64,000 nucleotides of DNA, taken from contig NC_013037.1 of the NCBI RefSeq assembly GCF_000023125.1, positions 4,193,501-4,257,500 on the forward strand, in the 5' to 3' direction. The notes beneath the pieces are model-generated. The model had not been told where the DNA came from, ran no database searches, and was given only the letters and a program-made list of their open reading frames with translations. Below, one piece after another: positions 7,792 through 16,189 of the stretch. Numbering within the stretch: the first letter of the stretch is position 1; every line of letters starts with the position of its first letter. Origin of the DNA: Dyadobacter fermentans DSM 18053 (lineage in GTDB: Bacteria; Bacteroidota; Bacteroidia; Cytophagales; Spirosomataceae). A program made the position numbers and the translations under genes.

Positions 7792-8733
7792 ATGAAGTTT
7801 CTATATTTCCTATTAATACTATTTGCGGCTGGCTGCAAAGAAACCGACCTCGATCTCGACATTCCCTATTCCGGCGACAAGCTCGTTTTGTGGGGAAAAC
7901 TCAAAGCGGGAGCTCCCGTAAGAATTCAGGTAACGAAAACCTTCAATCCGGTTGGGCTTATCCCGAAGGATGTCAGCGTTCCGGATGCAAAAGTAACCCT
8001 GGAAATAAATGGAAAAACGAATATTGAATTGTCTCCGCTGGCAAATGAGAAAGGTATCTATGTATCTGACCATGCGGTCGTTGCCGGTGCCACTTACATT
8101 ATAAAAGCATCGGCTCCCGCATTACCCGACGCCGAATCCGCACCGGTGAGTGTTCCCCTGAATCTGCCGGATGTTGAAATAGTAAGAACCCGGAATGTGC
8201 CCGGTGAAATCAATCATCAATCGCCCCAGGATTTGGTCAGTTTATATTTTAAGGAGCAGCAAGCTGATCCGGAAAAATATTATACCCTCACATTTTTATC
8301 ATACTACGAAAAAGATACGCTATCGGCAAATACTTATGGCGCCACCGATAATATTCCTGCCAAAGAAGAGGATTGTCACACCTGGGCAAGCGAGAAAATA
8401 TCGAGCGTTTACATTGAGGTATTAGGAGGAACATTCGATCGTTTCGCCTCGGTATTCCTGGTGAAAAGCAAATGCCTTCCAGACCCCGGCATTCCGATTA
8501 AATTTTACGTTGAAGCCGGCAGGGGAACGCTTGATGACCCGCGATTGGCATTAAAAACTACCATGAGACTTGAAGTCGTCACGAAAGAAGCATTTGACTT
8601 TGCCAAAATAGAATACGACCAGCCCGAGGGCGTAGACCATCTCGTGCTTCCTCCCCAAAGAGCGCTGACTAATATCAAAAATGGTTACGGGCTGATTTTT
8701 GCTTCCAATGACAAAGTGATCGAAATACCATGA
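7792..8733 (+). CDS. DUF4249-family outer-membrane lipoprotein
   Basis: 313 residues from the ATG of MKFLYFLLILFAAGCKE, a lipoprotein signal with lipobox Cys at about residue 15. The frame is open for 28 codons upstream, but those encode no signal and are probably leader. The body is a beta-rich DUF4249 protein (IPYSGDKLVLWGKL near the N-terminus). DUF4249 genes are found beside TonB-dependent receptors in Bacteroidota and are presumed accessory, perhaps surface, lipoproteins; function unknown. The stop overlaps the start of the TonB receptor by 4 bases (ATGATG), so translation is coupled. Confidence 0.82.
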   Translation: MKFLYFLLILFAAGCKETDLDLDIPYSGDKLVLWGKLKAGAPVRIQVTKTFNPVGLIPKDVSVPDAKVTLEINGKTNIELSPLANEKGIYVSDHAVVAGATYIIKASAPALPDAESAPVSVPLNLPDVEIVRTRNVPGEINHQSPQDLVSLYFKEQQADPEKYYTLTFLSYYEKDTLSANTYGATDNIPAKEEDCHTWASEKISSVYIEVLGGTFDRFASVFLVKSKCLPDPGIPIKFYVEAGRGTLDDPRLALKTTMRLEVVTKEAFDFAKIEYDQPEGVDHLVLPPQRALTNIKNGYGLIFASNDKVIEIP

Positions 8734-11048
8734 TGAAAATATTGATCACGATCCTCTTCCTGGCAGCCCAGGCACATCTCGTATTTTCCCAAAAATTAAC
8801 GATAAGCGGAACCGTTCGGGATGCTGCGAATGGCGAACTTCTTGTGGGGGCAACTATCGCAGACAGCCTTTCTCAAACAGGCGTACAAACAAATGCATAC
8901 GGTTTTTTCAGTTTGGAAATACCCTCACCGGACCATCCCGTCAAAATCAGTTTTGTAGGCTATACGCCGCTGTATATCAATAATTTAACCAAACATAAAT
9001 TCCCGCTTGATATTAAATTGGCGCAGTCCAATTTGCTCAAAGAAGTGACGGTAAAAGAAATAAGAAATTCGGATGCGCTTATCGGGAGTTTATCCATTCC
9101 GATGGACAAAATAAAATCAATGCCGGCCTTATTGGGTGAGGTGGATGTCTTAAAAGCGCTGAGCCTTACACCGGGTGTTTCGACGGGCACGGAGGGAAGC
9201 GCCGGCTTGTATATCCGGGGCGGAACGCCCGATCAGAATTTGATTCTGCTCGATGAAGTTCCCGTATATAATGTCACGCATTTGGGTGGATTCTTTTCGG
9301 TTTTTAATCCTAACTCTTTGAAATCGGTTGATTTATACAAAAGCGCATTCCCCGCCCGCTATGGCGGCAGGCTTGCTTCGGTAATAGACCTGACTATGAA
9401 AGACGGAAATAACCAGAAATTCGGTGGCGAAGCGGGCATTGGAATCCTTAACCAAAGCCTGACATTGGAGGGGCCTATTGTTAAAAACAAAGCCTCGTTT
9501 ATCGTTTCCGGGAGAGTTTCCACACTGGGGCTTTCTGCCTTATTGCAGCCCAAAAAACCGAGCGGATACGGTGAAACCCGGAAATATCGCTTCTACGATC
9601 TTAATGCGAAACTGAATTACCAGATCAATAAAACGGATCAGATTTATCTGAGCTTTTATAATGGATTTGACCGGTTTACCTACGGTGAATGGAGCGCCAA
9701 TAGCGGACGGGAAACAGAAACTTCCCTGGGTAATAATTGGGGAAATACGACCGCCACACTCCGATATAGCAAAGTATTATCTCAAAAACTCTTCGCCCGG
9801 TTTATTTTGCTCTATTCAAAATACACCAGTGAATTCAACAATGAATTCGAGGACATTAACCCGAACAGGGACCCGGTCAGGCTCTATCGAAATACCAATG
9901 CAGGAGTAACGGATTTAGGCAGTAAAATTCAGTTTGACTATTTCGCTTCCAATCGGGTAAATCTGCAATTCGGTCTGGATGCTACAAGGCATTCATTTAG
10001 TCCGTTTGTTACAAAAAGCAATTACAGTGGCTCACAGGAAAGTAGCGGAGCAGGTAAGCTACCGGCAACGCAGCTGGATTTTTACGCGGATGCCGATATT
10101 AATCTTACTTCTAATTTACGCTTCAATCCCGGCTTCCGGTATAGTTTGTATAATGTGAATAACCAAACTTTTTGGAATCCTGAACCGCGCCTGGGGTTGA
10201 ACTGGTCGCTTCCGGCAAATTGGGCTTTGAAGGGTGGCTATGCAATTATGAATCAATATGTTCACCTGCTTACCAACAATGGTTTCGGTTTCGGTTATGA
10301 CGCGTGGCTGCCTTCCACGGACAAGGTAACGCCTTCACGAAGCGCACAGATTTCCATCGGATTATATAAAACTTTTCCCCGGCAAGGCCTGGAATTTTCA
10401 CTGGAAGGGTATTCAAAAAGGATGAAAAACCTGATCGATTATCCCGACGGAACCAATTTCACGGGCTTACTTGCAGAGTCATGGGATGATATTGTCATCA
10501 AAAATGGCGCAGGACGCGTACAGGGAATTGAAATGATGCTAAGCAAAACGACGGGACGTTTCAATGGCTGGATTTCATATACTTTATCCAAATCAGAAAG
10601 AAAATTCACAGAAATTAACGACGGTGCATGGTTCCCGATGAAATATGACAGGCGACATCATATAGCGGCGACGGCCAACTACGAAATCGGTAAGAAATGG
10701 AAATTAAGCGCCAGCTTTGTTTACCAGACAGGCCATGCTGTTACTTTGCCCGAAGGTGCCCTGATAACTGAAAATAGTGGCGGCCCAAGATTTATTTATG
10801 ACAAGCGAAACAACGGACGAATGCCCGCATTTCACCGCCTCGACATTGGCGCAAGCAAATCGCTGATAACTCCCGGCAAACGAAAAGCGGAACTACGGTT
10901 TGGTTTATACAATGTCTACAACCGAAATAATCCGCTTTATCTGGATATGAAGACAGAACGAAAGAATTACACACCGACGGCAATTTCCATTAAGCAGGTT
11001 TCATTTTTCCCGATTTTGCCATACATAGGTTACACATTGAAATTTTAA
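8730..11048 (+). CDS. TonB-dependent outer-membrane receptor with carboxypeptidase-regulatory-like domain
   Basis: 772 residues. Signal peptide (residues 1-20, ending FS-QKL), a carboxypeptidase D regulatory-like domain (about 23-105, beginning ISGTVRDAANGELLVGATI), a plug (about 110-230, with AGLYIRGGTPDQNLILLDEVPVYN and SAFPARYGGRLASVID), then a beta-barrel ending in ...PYIGYTLKF with C-terminal Phe. It imports an unknown ligand using TonB energy. It is shorter than SusC proteins and paired with DUF4249 rather than SusD, so it is not a standard polysaccharide locus. Iron chelate, peptide or small-molecule uptake is possible. It overlaps the upstream gene by 4 bases; ATG at 8733 is an equally close alternative. 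Confidence 0.9.
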   Translation: MMKILITILFLAAQAHLVFSQKLTISGTVRDAANGELLVGATIADSLSQTGVQTNAYGFFSLEIPSPDHPVKISFVGYTPLYINNLTKHKFPLDIKLAQSNLLKEVTVKEIRNSDALIGSLSIPMDKIKSMPALLGEVDVLKALSLTPGVSTGTEGSAGLYIRGGTPDQNLILLDEVPVYNVTHLGGFFSVFNPNSLKSVDLYKSAFPARYGGRLASVIDLTMKDGNNQKFGGEAGIGILNQSLTLEGPIVKNKASFIVSGRVSTLGLSALLQPKKPSGYGETRKYRFYDLNAKLNYQINKTDQIYLSFYNGFDRFTYGEWSANSGRETETSLGNNWGNTTATLRYSKVLSQKLFARFILLYSKYTSEFNNEFEDINPNRDPVRLYRNTNAGVTDLGSKIQFDYFASNRVNLQFGLDATRHSFSPFVTKSNYSGSQESSGAGKLPATQLDFYADADINLTSNLRFNPGFRYSLYNVNNQTFWNPEPRLGLNWSLPANWALKGGYAIMNQYVHLLTNNGFGFGYDAWLPSTDKVTPSRSAQISIGLYKTFPRQGLEFSLEGYSKRMKNLIDYPDGTNFTGLLAESWDDIVIKNGAGRVQGIEMMLSKTTGRFNGWISYTLSKSERKFTEINDGAWFPMKYDRRHHIAATANYEIGKKWKLSASFVYQTGHAVTLPEGALITENSGGPRFIYDKRNNGRMPAFHRLDIGASKSLITPGKRKAELRFGLYNVYNRNNPLYLDMKTERKNYTPTAISIKQVSFFPILPYIGYTLKF

Positions 11049-11081
11049 CTCAATATTCCCGAATTGAAATCACCATTGCTT

Positions 11082-11708
11082 ATGAAAAGCGTATCCTTCT
11101 TCTTTTTGATATGTTTCCTGATTTTTTCTCAAAATGTTTTTGCTCAGCAGGGCGAGGATTCTCTCAGAATTGATGAATCTATAAACATCCCACCTTATAA
11201 GAACTTAAAAAAAGGTGCTCTTACTTTTTCATTGAATGGTTCTGCAAATAATAGCGAGCAGAAAGCCGGCTGGTCGCTCACGCCACAGGCGGGTTATTTG
11301 ATCGCTGACCGACTGGTGGTTGGGCTTCAATTGTCGATAGCCAATCGATTTTCCAAAGAGAGAAGGAGCTGGGCGAGCCTGAAACCGGGAGGGGTAAAGG
11401 AATATGCTTTTACACCGGAAGTGTACGCCCGTTATTATTTGCTGCCGTTCCGTTTCACCCCGTATTTCCAATTGTCGACGGGCTATAATTTTGGTAAATT
11501 CACAGCAAGAGATGATTTTTTCGATAGAAAAATATCTGTCAGTACCAATAATTATGTCATGTTCGGAGCAGTTGGACTAAGCGTGCGCGTCGGGAAATAC
11601 ATGGGCTTGCAGGCTCAGTACAACTTGCCCATCATCGTGGATTCGCAGAAGAATGAAATGATCAGAGATAACCGCTTCCGGCTTGGATTATCCTTTTACT
11701 TTAAGTAG
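11082..11708 (+). CDS. Small outer-membrane beta-barrel protein
   Basis: 208 residues from the ATG of MKSVSFFFLICFLIF. A TTG six codons upstream is possible, but the ATG gives a clean signal peptide cleaved near VFA-QQ. The mature part shows alternating hydrophobic strands (WSLTPQAGYLIADRLVVGLQL, YARYYLLPFRFTPYFQLSTGYNFG) and ends RLGLSFYFK with aromatic strand ends, as in 8-stranded OmpA/OmpW-like barrels. It follows the TonB receptor by 33 bases and is probably the last gene of a DUF4249-TonB-barrel operon. Role unknown; it could be an accessory porin for the same ligand. Confidence 0.75.
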   Translation: MKSVSFFFLICFLIFSQNVFAQQGEDSLRIDESINIPPYKNLKKGALTFSLNGSANNSEQKAGWSLTPQAGYLIADRLVVGLQLSIANRFSKERRSWASLKPGGVKEYAFTPEVYARYYLLPFRFTPYFQLSTGYNFGKFTARDDFFDRKISVSTNNYVMFGAVGLSVRVGKYMGLQAQYNLPIIVDSQKNEMIRDNRFRLGLSFYFK

Positions 11709-11721
11709 TGCGCCATTCAAT

Positions 11722-14700
11722 TTACCGCTTGAAAATCCTGAACGAGCGTTTGTGTTGCTGCTCTTCAATCGTCAGCAGGTAAATGCCCGACGGCCAGGAA
11801 TCCGCCGCGATCTGATGATTTTGGCTGGTAATGCTCTCCTGGTACAGCAATGCGCCCGCCAGGGTATAAATGCGAACGTTCCTTTTCGCAGCATTCTGAA
11901 AATTCAGCCTGAAAACATCGCTCGACGGGTTTGGTGACAATGTTACTTCCAAAGTCGCCGGACCTTCGGTAGCGAGGATTTCTTCGAACACCAACTCTGC
12001 CGGCTCCGCTAACGTTCCGCTGCCGCACACGTTCCAGACACCCAATAGCCTGAAAACGGCCGGACCGCCATTCTGAACGAACACCGTATCCTGCGCCTTG
12101 CTGGCTTCCCGTGTTGGAAATGGGGCCATTGTGCCTATGGAAAAACGCCACGGCGAATCGCCTTCGAATTGCAGCGGGAGCGCTATCACAGGGCCACTGT
12201 GGAATGGAATGGAGGTCGCGCCGAAGCGTGCCCGCGCACGATGGCGCAGGTAAAGCGGCTCCGCGTGCGCCGAGCTGGACGTTCCGGCGTCGGAAGCCAC
12301 CACCCTCAGCCGGTAACCACGGCCACGCGGCAAATCGGCCGGCACGATGGCAGTAAGCGGCGCATTGCTGCCGGTAGTCGGGATATCCCTGAAATTCTGC
12401 CCGGTGGTGTCCGACAGTTGGACGGTGAAGCGGTTTGTCGCCGAAAAACTGCCGCGCGTGCGGTAGTCCACCCGAATGGTATCGGTAGCGCAAAATGCCT
12501 CCGAAGTAGCCGACCACCAGTTTGTGACCGCAATCCTTCGCTCCGTGCGGGCTTGCACCGTCACGACAGCCGAGCCCGAAAACGTGCCCGCGCCGCATTG
12601 ATTTGTAATAGAAACAAGCTGGTAAGTAGTCGTTTTCGACGGACTCACCGGGATGAAATCATCCGGCACGGTAAACGTCCCCGCAGTGCCATCGGACAAC
12701 GCATATCCGATCCGTTCATAGGAATTTATATTGTTGATCCGCAGGCCCAAACCCGCCGTATCGCCCGCGCTGATCGTCATATCTCCGAAAAGCGTGGCAT
12801 CTACCACCGTGTGGATGTAGGTGGATAACTGCTGTTTCAGGTTGTATTTAGGCACGTTCACGATCATGTTATAGTATCCCGCCTTAATGCCTTTTGGAAG
12901 GTTAAATGCACGCTGCCCGGACGCTATCTTGCTGGAATCGAGCAGGTAGCTGGCTTTCGTTGCAGGGTCTTCCAGCTCGAACCGGATAAACGAATCCGAC
13001 AAATCATAATCGCCGCTGAGCTTATAAATCACCTGCATAGACTTCCCGCCCGCACAGGCCGTGCCATCCATGATCATCGACATCGCCAGCACCGGGTTCG
13101 GGCTCACCACCACCGCTTGCGAAGGCGGGCCGAAACCACACGCATTGCTCACCGATTTGATCTGAAAAGTAGTCCGTTCCGAAGGTGAATGCGAAAATTC
13201 TTCCGGAGTTTCATATTTGTACTGCTTTTCATTGTACTGGTTCACCGTCGTAATCGGGAACGAACCGGTGTAGTCGATGCGGAAAAGCAGCTGCTTGGTG
13301 TAATCGAGGACAATCGGGTTTTCGTTCGGATGATTCGGGAAAGTCAAAGATACCGTTGGAGCCTGGCCTACGACCACCGGCACCTCGTTGGAGACTGGCC
13401 CCTGTTCCGCACTGATGCGCGAAATGTATTTACCGTGGCCAAAGCTTGCGGGAATCGTGCCGCTGATCCGGTTGTTGTCCTTGCCGGTGAAAATGGTTTG
13501 AAAAGTAGTCTCATTTTCCTTCCTGACCTGCCACGAATAGGTCGCGCCGGAGGCATCGCCGTCCTGGATCACGAAAGGCACGCTCACCTGAGCGCCCGGG
13601 CACAGGGTCATGTCGGCAAATGTCTCCGTCATCACGATCCGGTAGGGAATTACTTCCATCGATTTGCTCACATTTACTTCCTGCCTGCCGCAAACGGTCG
13701 TCACCGACTTGATTGTGAACGTGTTACTGCCCACTTTCGGCCATATTTTAAACGGCGACATTCCGCCGTTGAGCCCGGTCAGTGTGAAATCCTTCCTGCC
13801 ATCGGAATACACGAGGGTATCGATGGACGCCCCCTGCGAATTGAAATGTATGTAGAAATCTCCGTTTGAAGTAAACTCCGGCTGACCGGTCGCCCGGTTC
13901 ACAAAATCGATCGACATATCGTAAAGCGGGTAGCTCAGGTATGGAAAATACTCCGTGCCGATCACTTCCGGCACCGTAGAAGCCACGCGTAGGCCAAAGT
14001 TTTCGGTACCGTAGGAGTTCGTCCCACGGGTATCGTCGCCCGGGATTTTCAGTTTGATCCTCCCTCCGCTACTCACCGTCGCTATCGTTTCGTAATTGCA
14101 GCAATTATCGCCTTTCACGATCTGAATGCGGAATACATTTCCTTCCCCGAAAGTACCGGCCGTCTGAATGTCCAGTTCAAGGCTATCACGGTGGCAGCCG
14201 CTGAACGCCACCGGCAGTACCGAGATAAACGGCTTTGTACTCGCGGGATTTTTAACCACCAATTTAGCTTTGGGGAGATCGGTTGTCGTGAAACAGGCAT
14301 TGCTGACCGACTTTATCCCGAAATCCATCGTCTGCCGCACAAACAGCGCTTCGTAAAAAAGGCTTTCCGCAGGCCGCGGCGTGAGTTGAATGCCCGAGCT
14401 CGTCACGACATCATATGGCCCTCCGCCCGACATTTCCATGTACACGCGTGTACTCGTGGGCGTATCGTATTCAAACTGGTTTACGTCCGAAGGAAAAATG
14501 AGTTGGGGCTTGGATTGAATGGAAATACCTTCTACCCCCAGCGAGCGAACGGCAGGCGAACTACTCACCAGCGTGAATGTAAACCGGGCCCGGACGCGTG
14601 GATATTCCGTATTGTAATCAGCAAAAACAGGGATTTTAAAGGATACAAATTCGCCATCCCTGGTTACCGGAAGCGTTTTGATCTCTCCGTTTTGATGCCT

Positions 14701-16041
14701 GATCTCCATTGAAAGCGCGCTGGAAGACGGAATAGGCTCGCTGGAAACGAAATGCAGCCGGGCAGTCTGCTGCTCACAAAATGGCTTCGCCGGATTCAGG
14801 TCGTCGAGCAGCATTCCCGGCAGTACTGTCACCTTTGCCGACGGAGCGGGCGACGGTGTGTGCACCCCGCAACCCGAACTCACCGATTGAATCGAATAAG
14901 TAGTGGTTTGTAAAGGCTTTTTATACAATGGGTTGCTTTCGTCGAATTGAGTGCTCGCGCCATCGAAATAGTCCCTTCCATCGCTAAACTTCACCCGAAA
15001 TGGTGCTGTCCCGGTCTTTTGTATTTGCAACAAAACCGCCTCGCCGAATGCGACCGTGTATGCGGTTTTCGCAAATGAAACCTGCGGCGGCGTCTGCATC
15101 TGCAACAACACTTTACCCCGACCGCCAACAATGCCCCCGCCCGGCGAAAGGACGCGGATGTTTAATGGAGTATTGAATTCGGGTGTGAATGATGCAGGGA
15201 CGGTGATTTCGAGCGTATTGTCCGAAGTGCGCTTCGCCGGCAACTCCATCGTTCTGCCGCCGGGCTTGTCGTCGCCGGTGTAAATGGCCTCCCGTAACCT
15301 TACTTTCCAGCCCGAAGTGGCCGCCGGCAACGGTCCGTCGCCCGAAAACTGAACTGATATGGTATTCCCTGCGCAAATGGTCGACGGTGATACCAGCGTT
15401 GTAACCAGCGAAACCGCATTCACCACAGCCCGGGAAACCCCTTTCGTTTGCATGGGGCCGCAGTAGTTTTCGGCATGGGCAATGGTAAAGTCAGTGGTTT
15501 TCTCAACCATTTTAGCATCCAGCTGCGGCGAGGTGGGCCCGATGTGGCTACCGTAAATGCGCACGCTGGTACTGTCATTCAGCACGCCCGTTCCGTCGGA
15601 TGAACTGATCGTCTGCGTCTGAAAACGGTGCTCGTCATACTTATTCAGGGTGTCGGACAGGAGTGGTGATATGGTAATAATTCCCTTGCCGTGCACGCGG
15701 AAGTTTTCCTGCCAATTGCTTTCCACAGCCGGTGCCGTGGCGGCAATCCGAATCCAGAGCGTGGGATGCGAAACCAGCGCAGAATCGGAAAATGTGACTT
15801 CAATGGCGCCGTTTTTCAAAGTGCCGGCATATTGTGAATAACTTTGAGCCGCAGCGCTTGTTTTGATCTGCACCCAAAACTGGTTGCCCGCCTGAAACAA
15901 CCCGGTGAGCTTTACCGGAATGCTATGCTTCGTTCGGAGGCATGCGGCGGGAGAATCGGTAATGGAAATGGATGCATTCTGAGCCAATACGCCGGAAATG
16001 GCCAGCCAGAAAAGGAAGACGCAGGTAAAGGGTCTGATCAT
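11722..16041 (-). CDS. Giant type IX secretion cargo protein with seven tandem modules and sorting domain
   Basis: 1,439 residues from the ATG of MIRPFTCVFLFW; an in-frame TTG at 16071 is less likely. Signal peptide cleaved near VLA-QN. Seven repeats of 181-201 residues follow, each closing with a motif like SVSNxCGxG, with Cys at about residues 194, 391, 583, 784, 968, 1149 and 1339. The last 75 residues form a T9SS type A sorting domain (LSPNPSSDVFRLNF ... GIYLLTIEEQ ... FRIFKR). The modules look like Ig-like beta-sandwich pairs. It is expected to be secreted and attached to the cell surface, perhaps as an adhesin (inference). It has its own promoter and lies next to a PorU2-type peptidase. 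No catalytic motif seen. Confidence 0.85.
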   Translation of the reverse strand: MIRPFTCVFLFWLAISGVLAQNASISITDSPAACLRTKHSIPVKLTGLFQAGNQFWVQIKTSAAAQSYSQYAGTLKNGAIEVTFSDSALVSHPTLWIRIAATAPAVESNWQENFRVHGKGIITISPLLSDTLNKYDEHRFQTQTISSSDGTGVLNDSTSVRIYGSHIGPTSPQLDAKMVEKTTDFTIAHAENYCGPMQTKGVSRAVVNAVSLVTTLVSPSTICAGNTISVQFSGDGPLPAATSGWKVRLREAIYTGDDKPGGRTMELPAKRTSDNTLEITVPASFTPEFNTPLNIRVLSPGGGIVGGRGKVLLQMQTPPQVSFAKTAYTVAFGEAVLLQIQKTGTAPFRVKFSDGRDYFDGASTQFDESNPLYKKPLQTTTYSIQSVSSGCGVHTPSPAPSAKVTVLPGMLLDDLNPAKPFCEQQTARLHFVSSEPIPSSSALSMEIRHQNGEIKTLPVTRDGEFVSFKIPVFADYNTEYPRVRARFTFTLVSSSPAVRSLGVEGISIQSKPQLIFPSDVNQFEYDTPTSTRVYMEMSGGGPYDVVTSSGIQLTPRPAESLFYEALFVRQTMDFGIKSVSNACFTTTDLPKAKLVVKNPASTKPFISVLPVAFSGCHRDSLELDIQTAGTFGEGNVFRIQIVKGDNCCNYETIATVSSGGRIKLKIPGDDTRGTNSYGTENFGLRVASTVPEVIGTEYFPYLSYPLYDMSIDFVNRATGQPEFTSNGDFYIHFNSQGASIDTLVYSDGRKDFTLTGLNGGMSPFKIWPKVGSNTFTIKSVTTVCGRQEVNVSKSMEVIPYRIVMTETFADMTLCPGAQVSVPFVIQDGDASGATYSWQVRKENETTFQTIFTGKDNNRISGTIPASFGHGKYISRISAEQGPVSNEVPVVVGQAPTVSLTFPNHPNENPIVLDYTKQLLFRIDYTGSFPITTVNQYNEKQYKYETPEEFSHSPSERTTFQIKSVSNACGFGPPSQAVVVSPNPVLAMSMIMDGTACAGGKSMQVIYKLSGDYDLSDSFIRFELEDPATKASYLLDSSKIASGQRAFNLPKGIKAGYYNMIVNVPKYNLKQQLSTYIHTVVDATLFGDMTISAGDTAGLGLRINNINSYERIGYALSDGTAGTFTVPDDFIPVSPSKTTTYQLVSITNQCGAGTFSGSAVVTVQARTERRIAVTNWWSATSEAFCATDTIRVDYRTRGSFSATNRFTVQLSDTTGQNFRDIPTTGSNAPLTAIVPADLPRGRGYRLRVVASDAGTSSSAHAEPLYLRHRARARFGATSIPFHSGPVIALPLQFEGDSPWRFSIGTMAPFPTREASKAQDTVFVQNGGPAVFRLLGVWNVCGSGTLAEPAELVFEEILATEGPATLEVTLSPNPSSDVFRLNFQNAAKRNVRIYTLAGALLYQESITSQNHQIAADSWPSGIYLLTIEEQQHKRSFRIFKR
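12025..15462 (-). repeat. Seven ~190-residue protein repeats
   Basis: Conserved Cys codons at 15460, 14869, 14293, 13690, 13138, 12595 and 12025 mark the end of each module. Five of the seven share the core (I/L)xSV(S/T)xxC. Spacing is 197, 192, 201, 184, 181 and 190 residues. Between markers the copies are diverged at DNA level, so this is an old protein-level repeat, not a recent tandem duplication. Confidence 0.8.
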
Positions 16042-16089
16042 AAAACTGATTGAGAGGAACGGCGGTGTCAAGTGTATCCGTCAGATACA

Positions 16090-16119
16090 CAAATGTACAC
16101 AAAGGAACCATTCTTCAAA
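16090..16119 (-). promoter_or_regulatory. Promoter of the seven-module T9SS protein
   Basis: On the minus strand, TTTG (16116-16119), 18 bases, then TACATTTG (16090-16097), close to the Bacteroidota consensus. It lies between the PorU2-type gene's stop (16190) and the cargo gene's start (16041), so the two genes can be expressed separately. Confidence 0.6.
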
Positions 16120-16189
16120 CGAATTTAGCAGGCATGCCCAAATACCTTTTTCTCACGGGATTACCGGCCCTTTAACCGCCTCATTTCTT

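Noticed and set aside
12169..12828. 219-residue plus-strand reading frame
   Set aside because: Antisense to the seven-module T9SS protein, whose repeats and sorting domain are clear.
11722..16071. TTG at 16071 as start of the T9SS cargo gene
   Set aside because: The ATG at 16041 starts exactly at a signal peptide; the extra ten residues add nothing.
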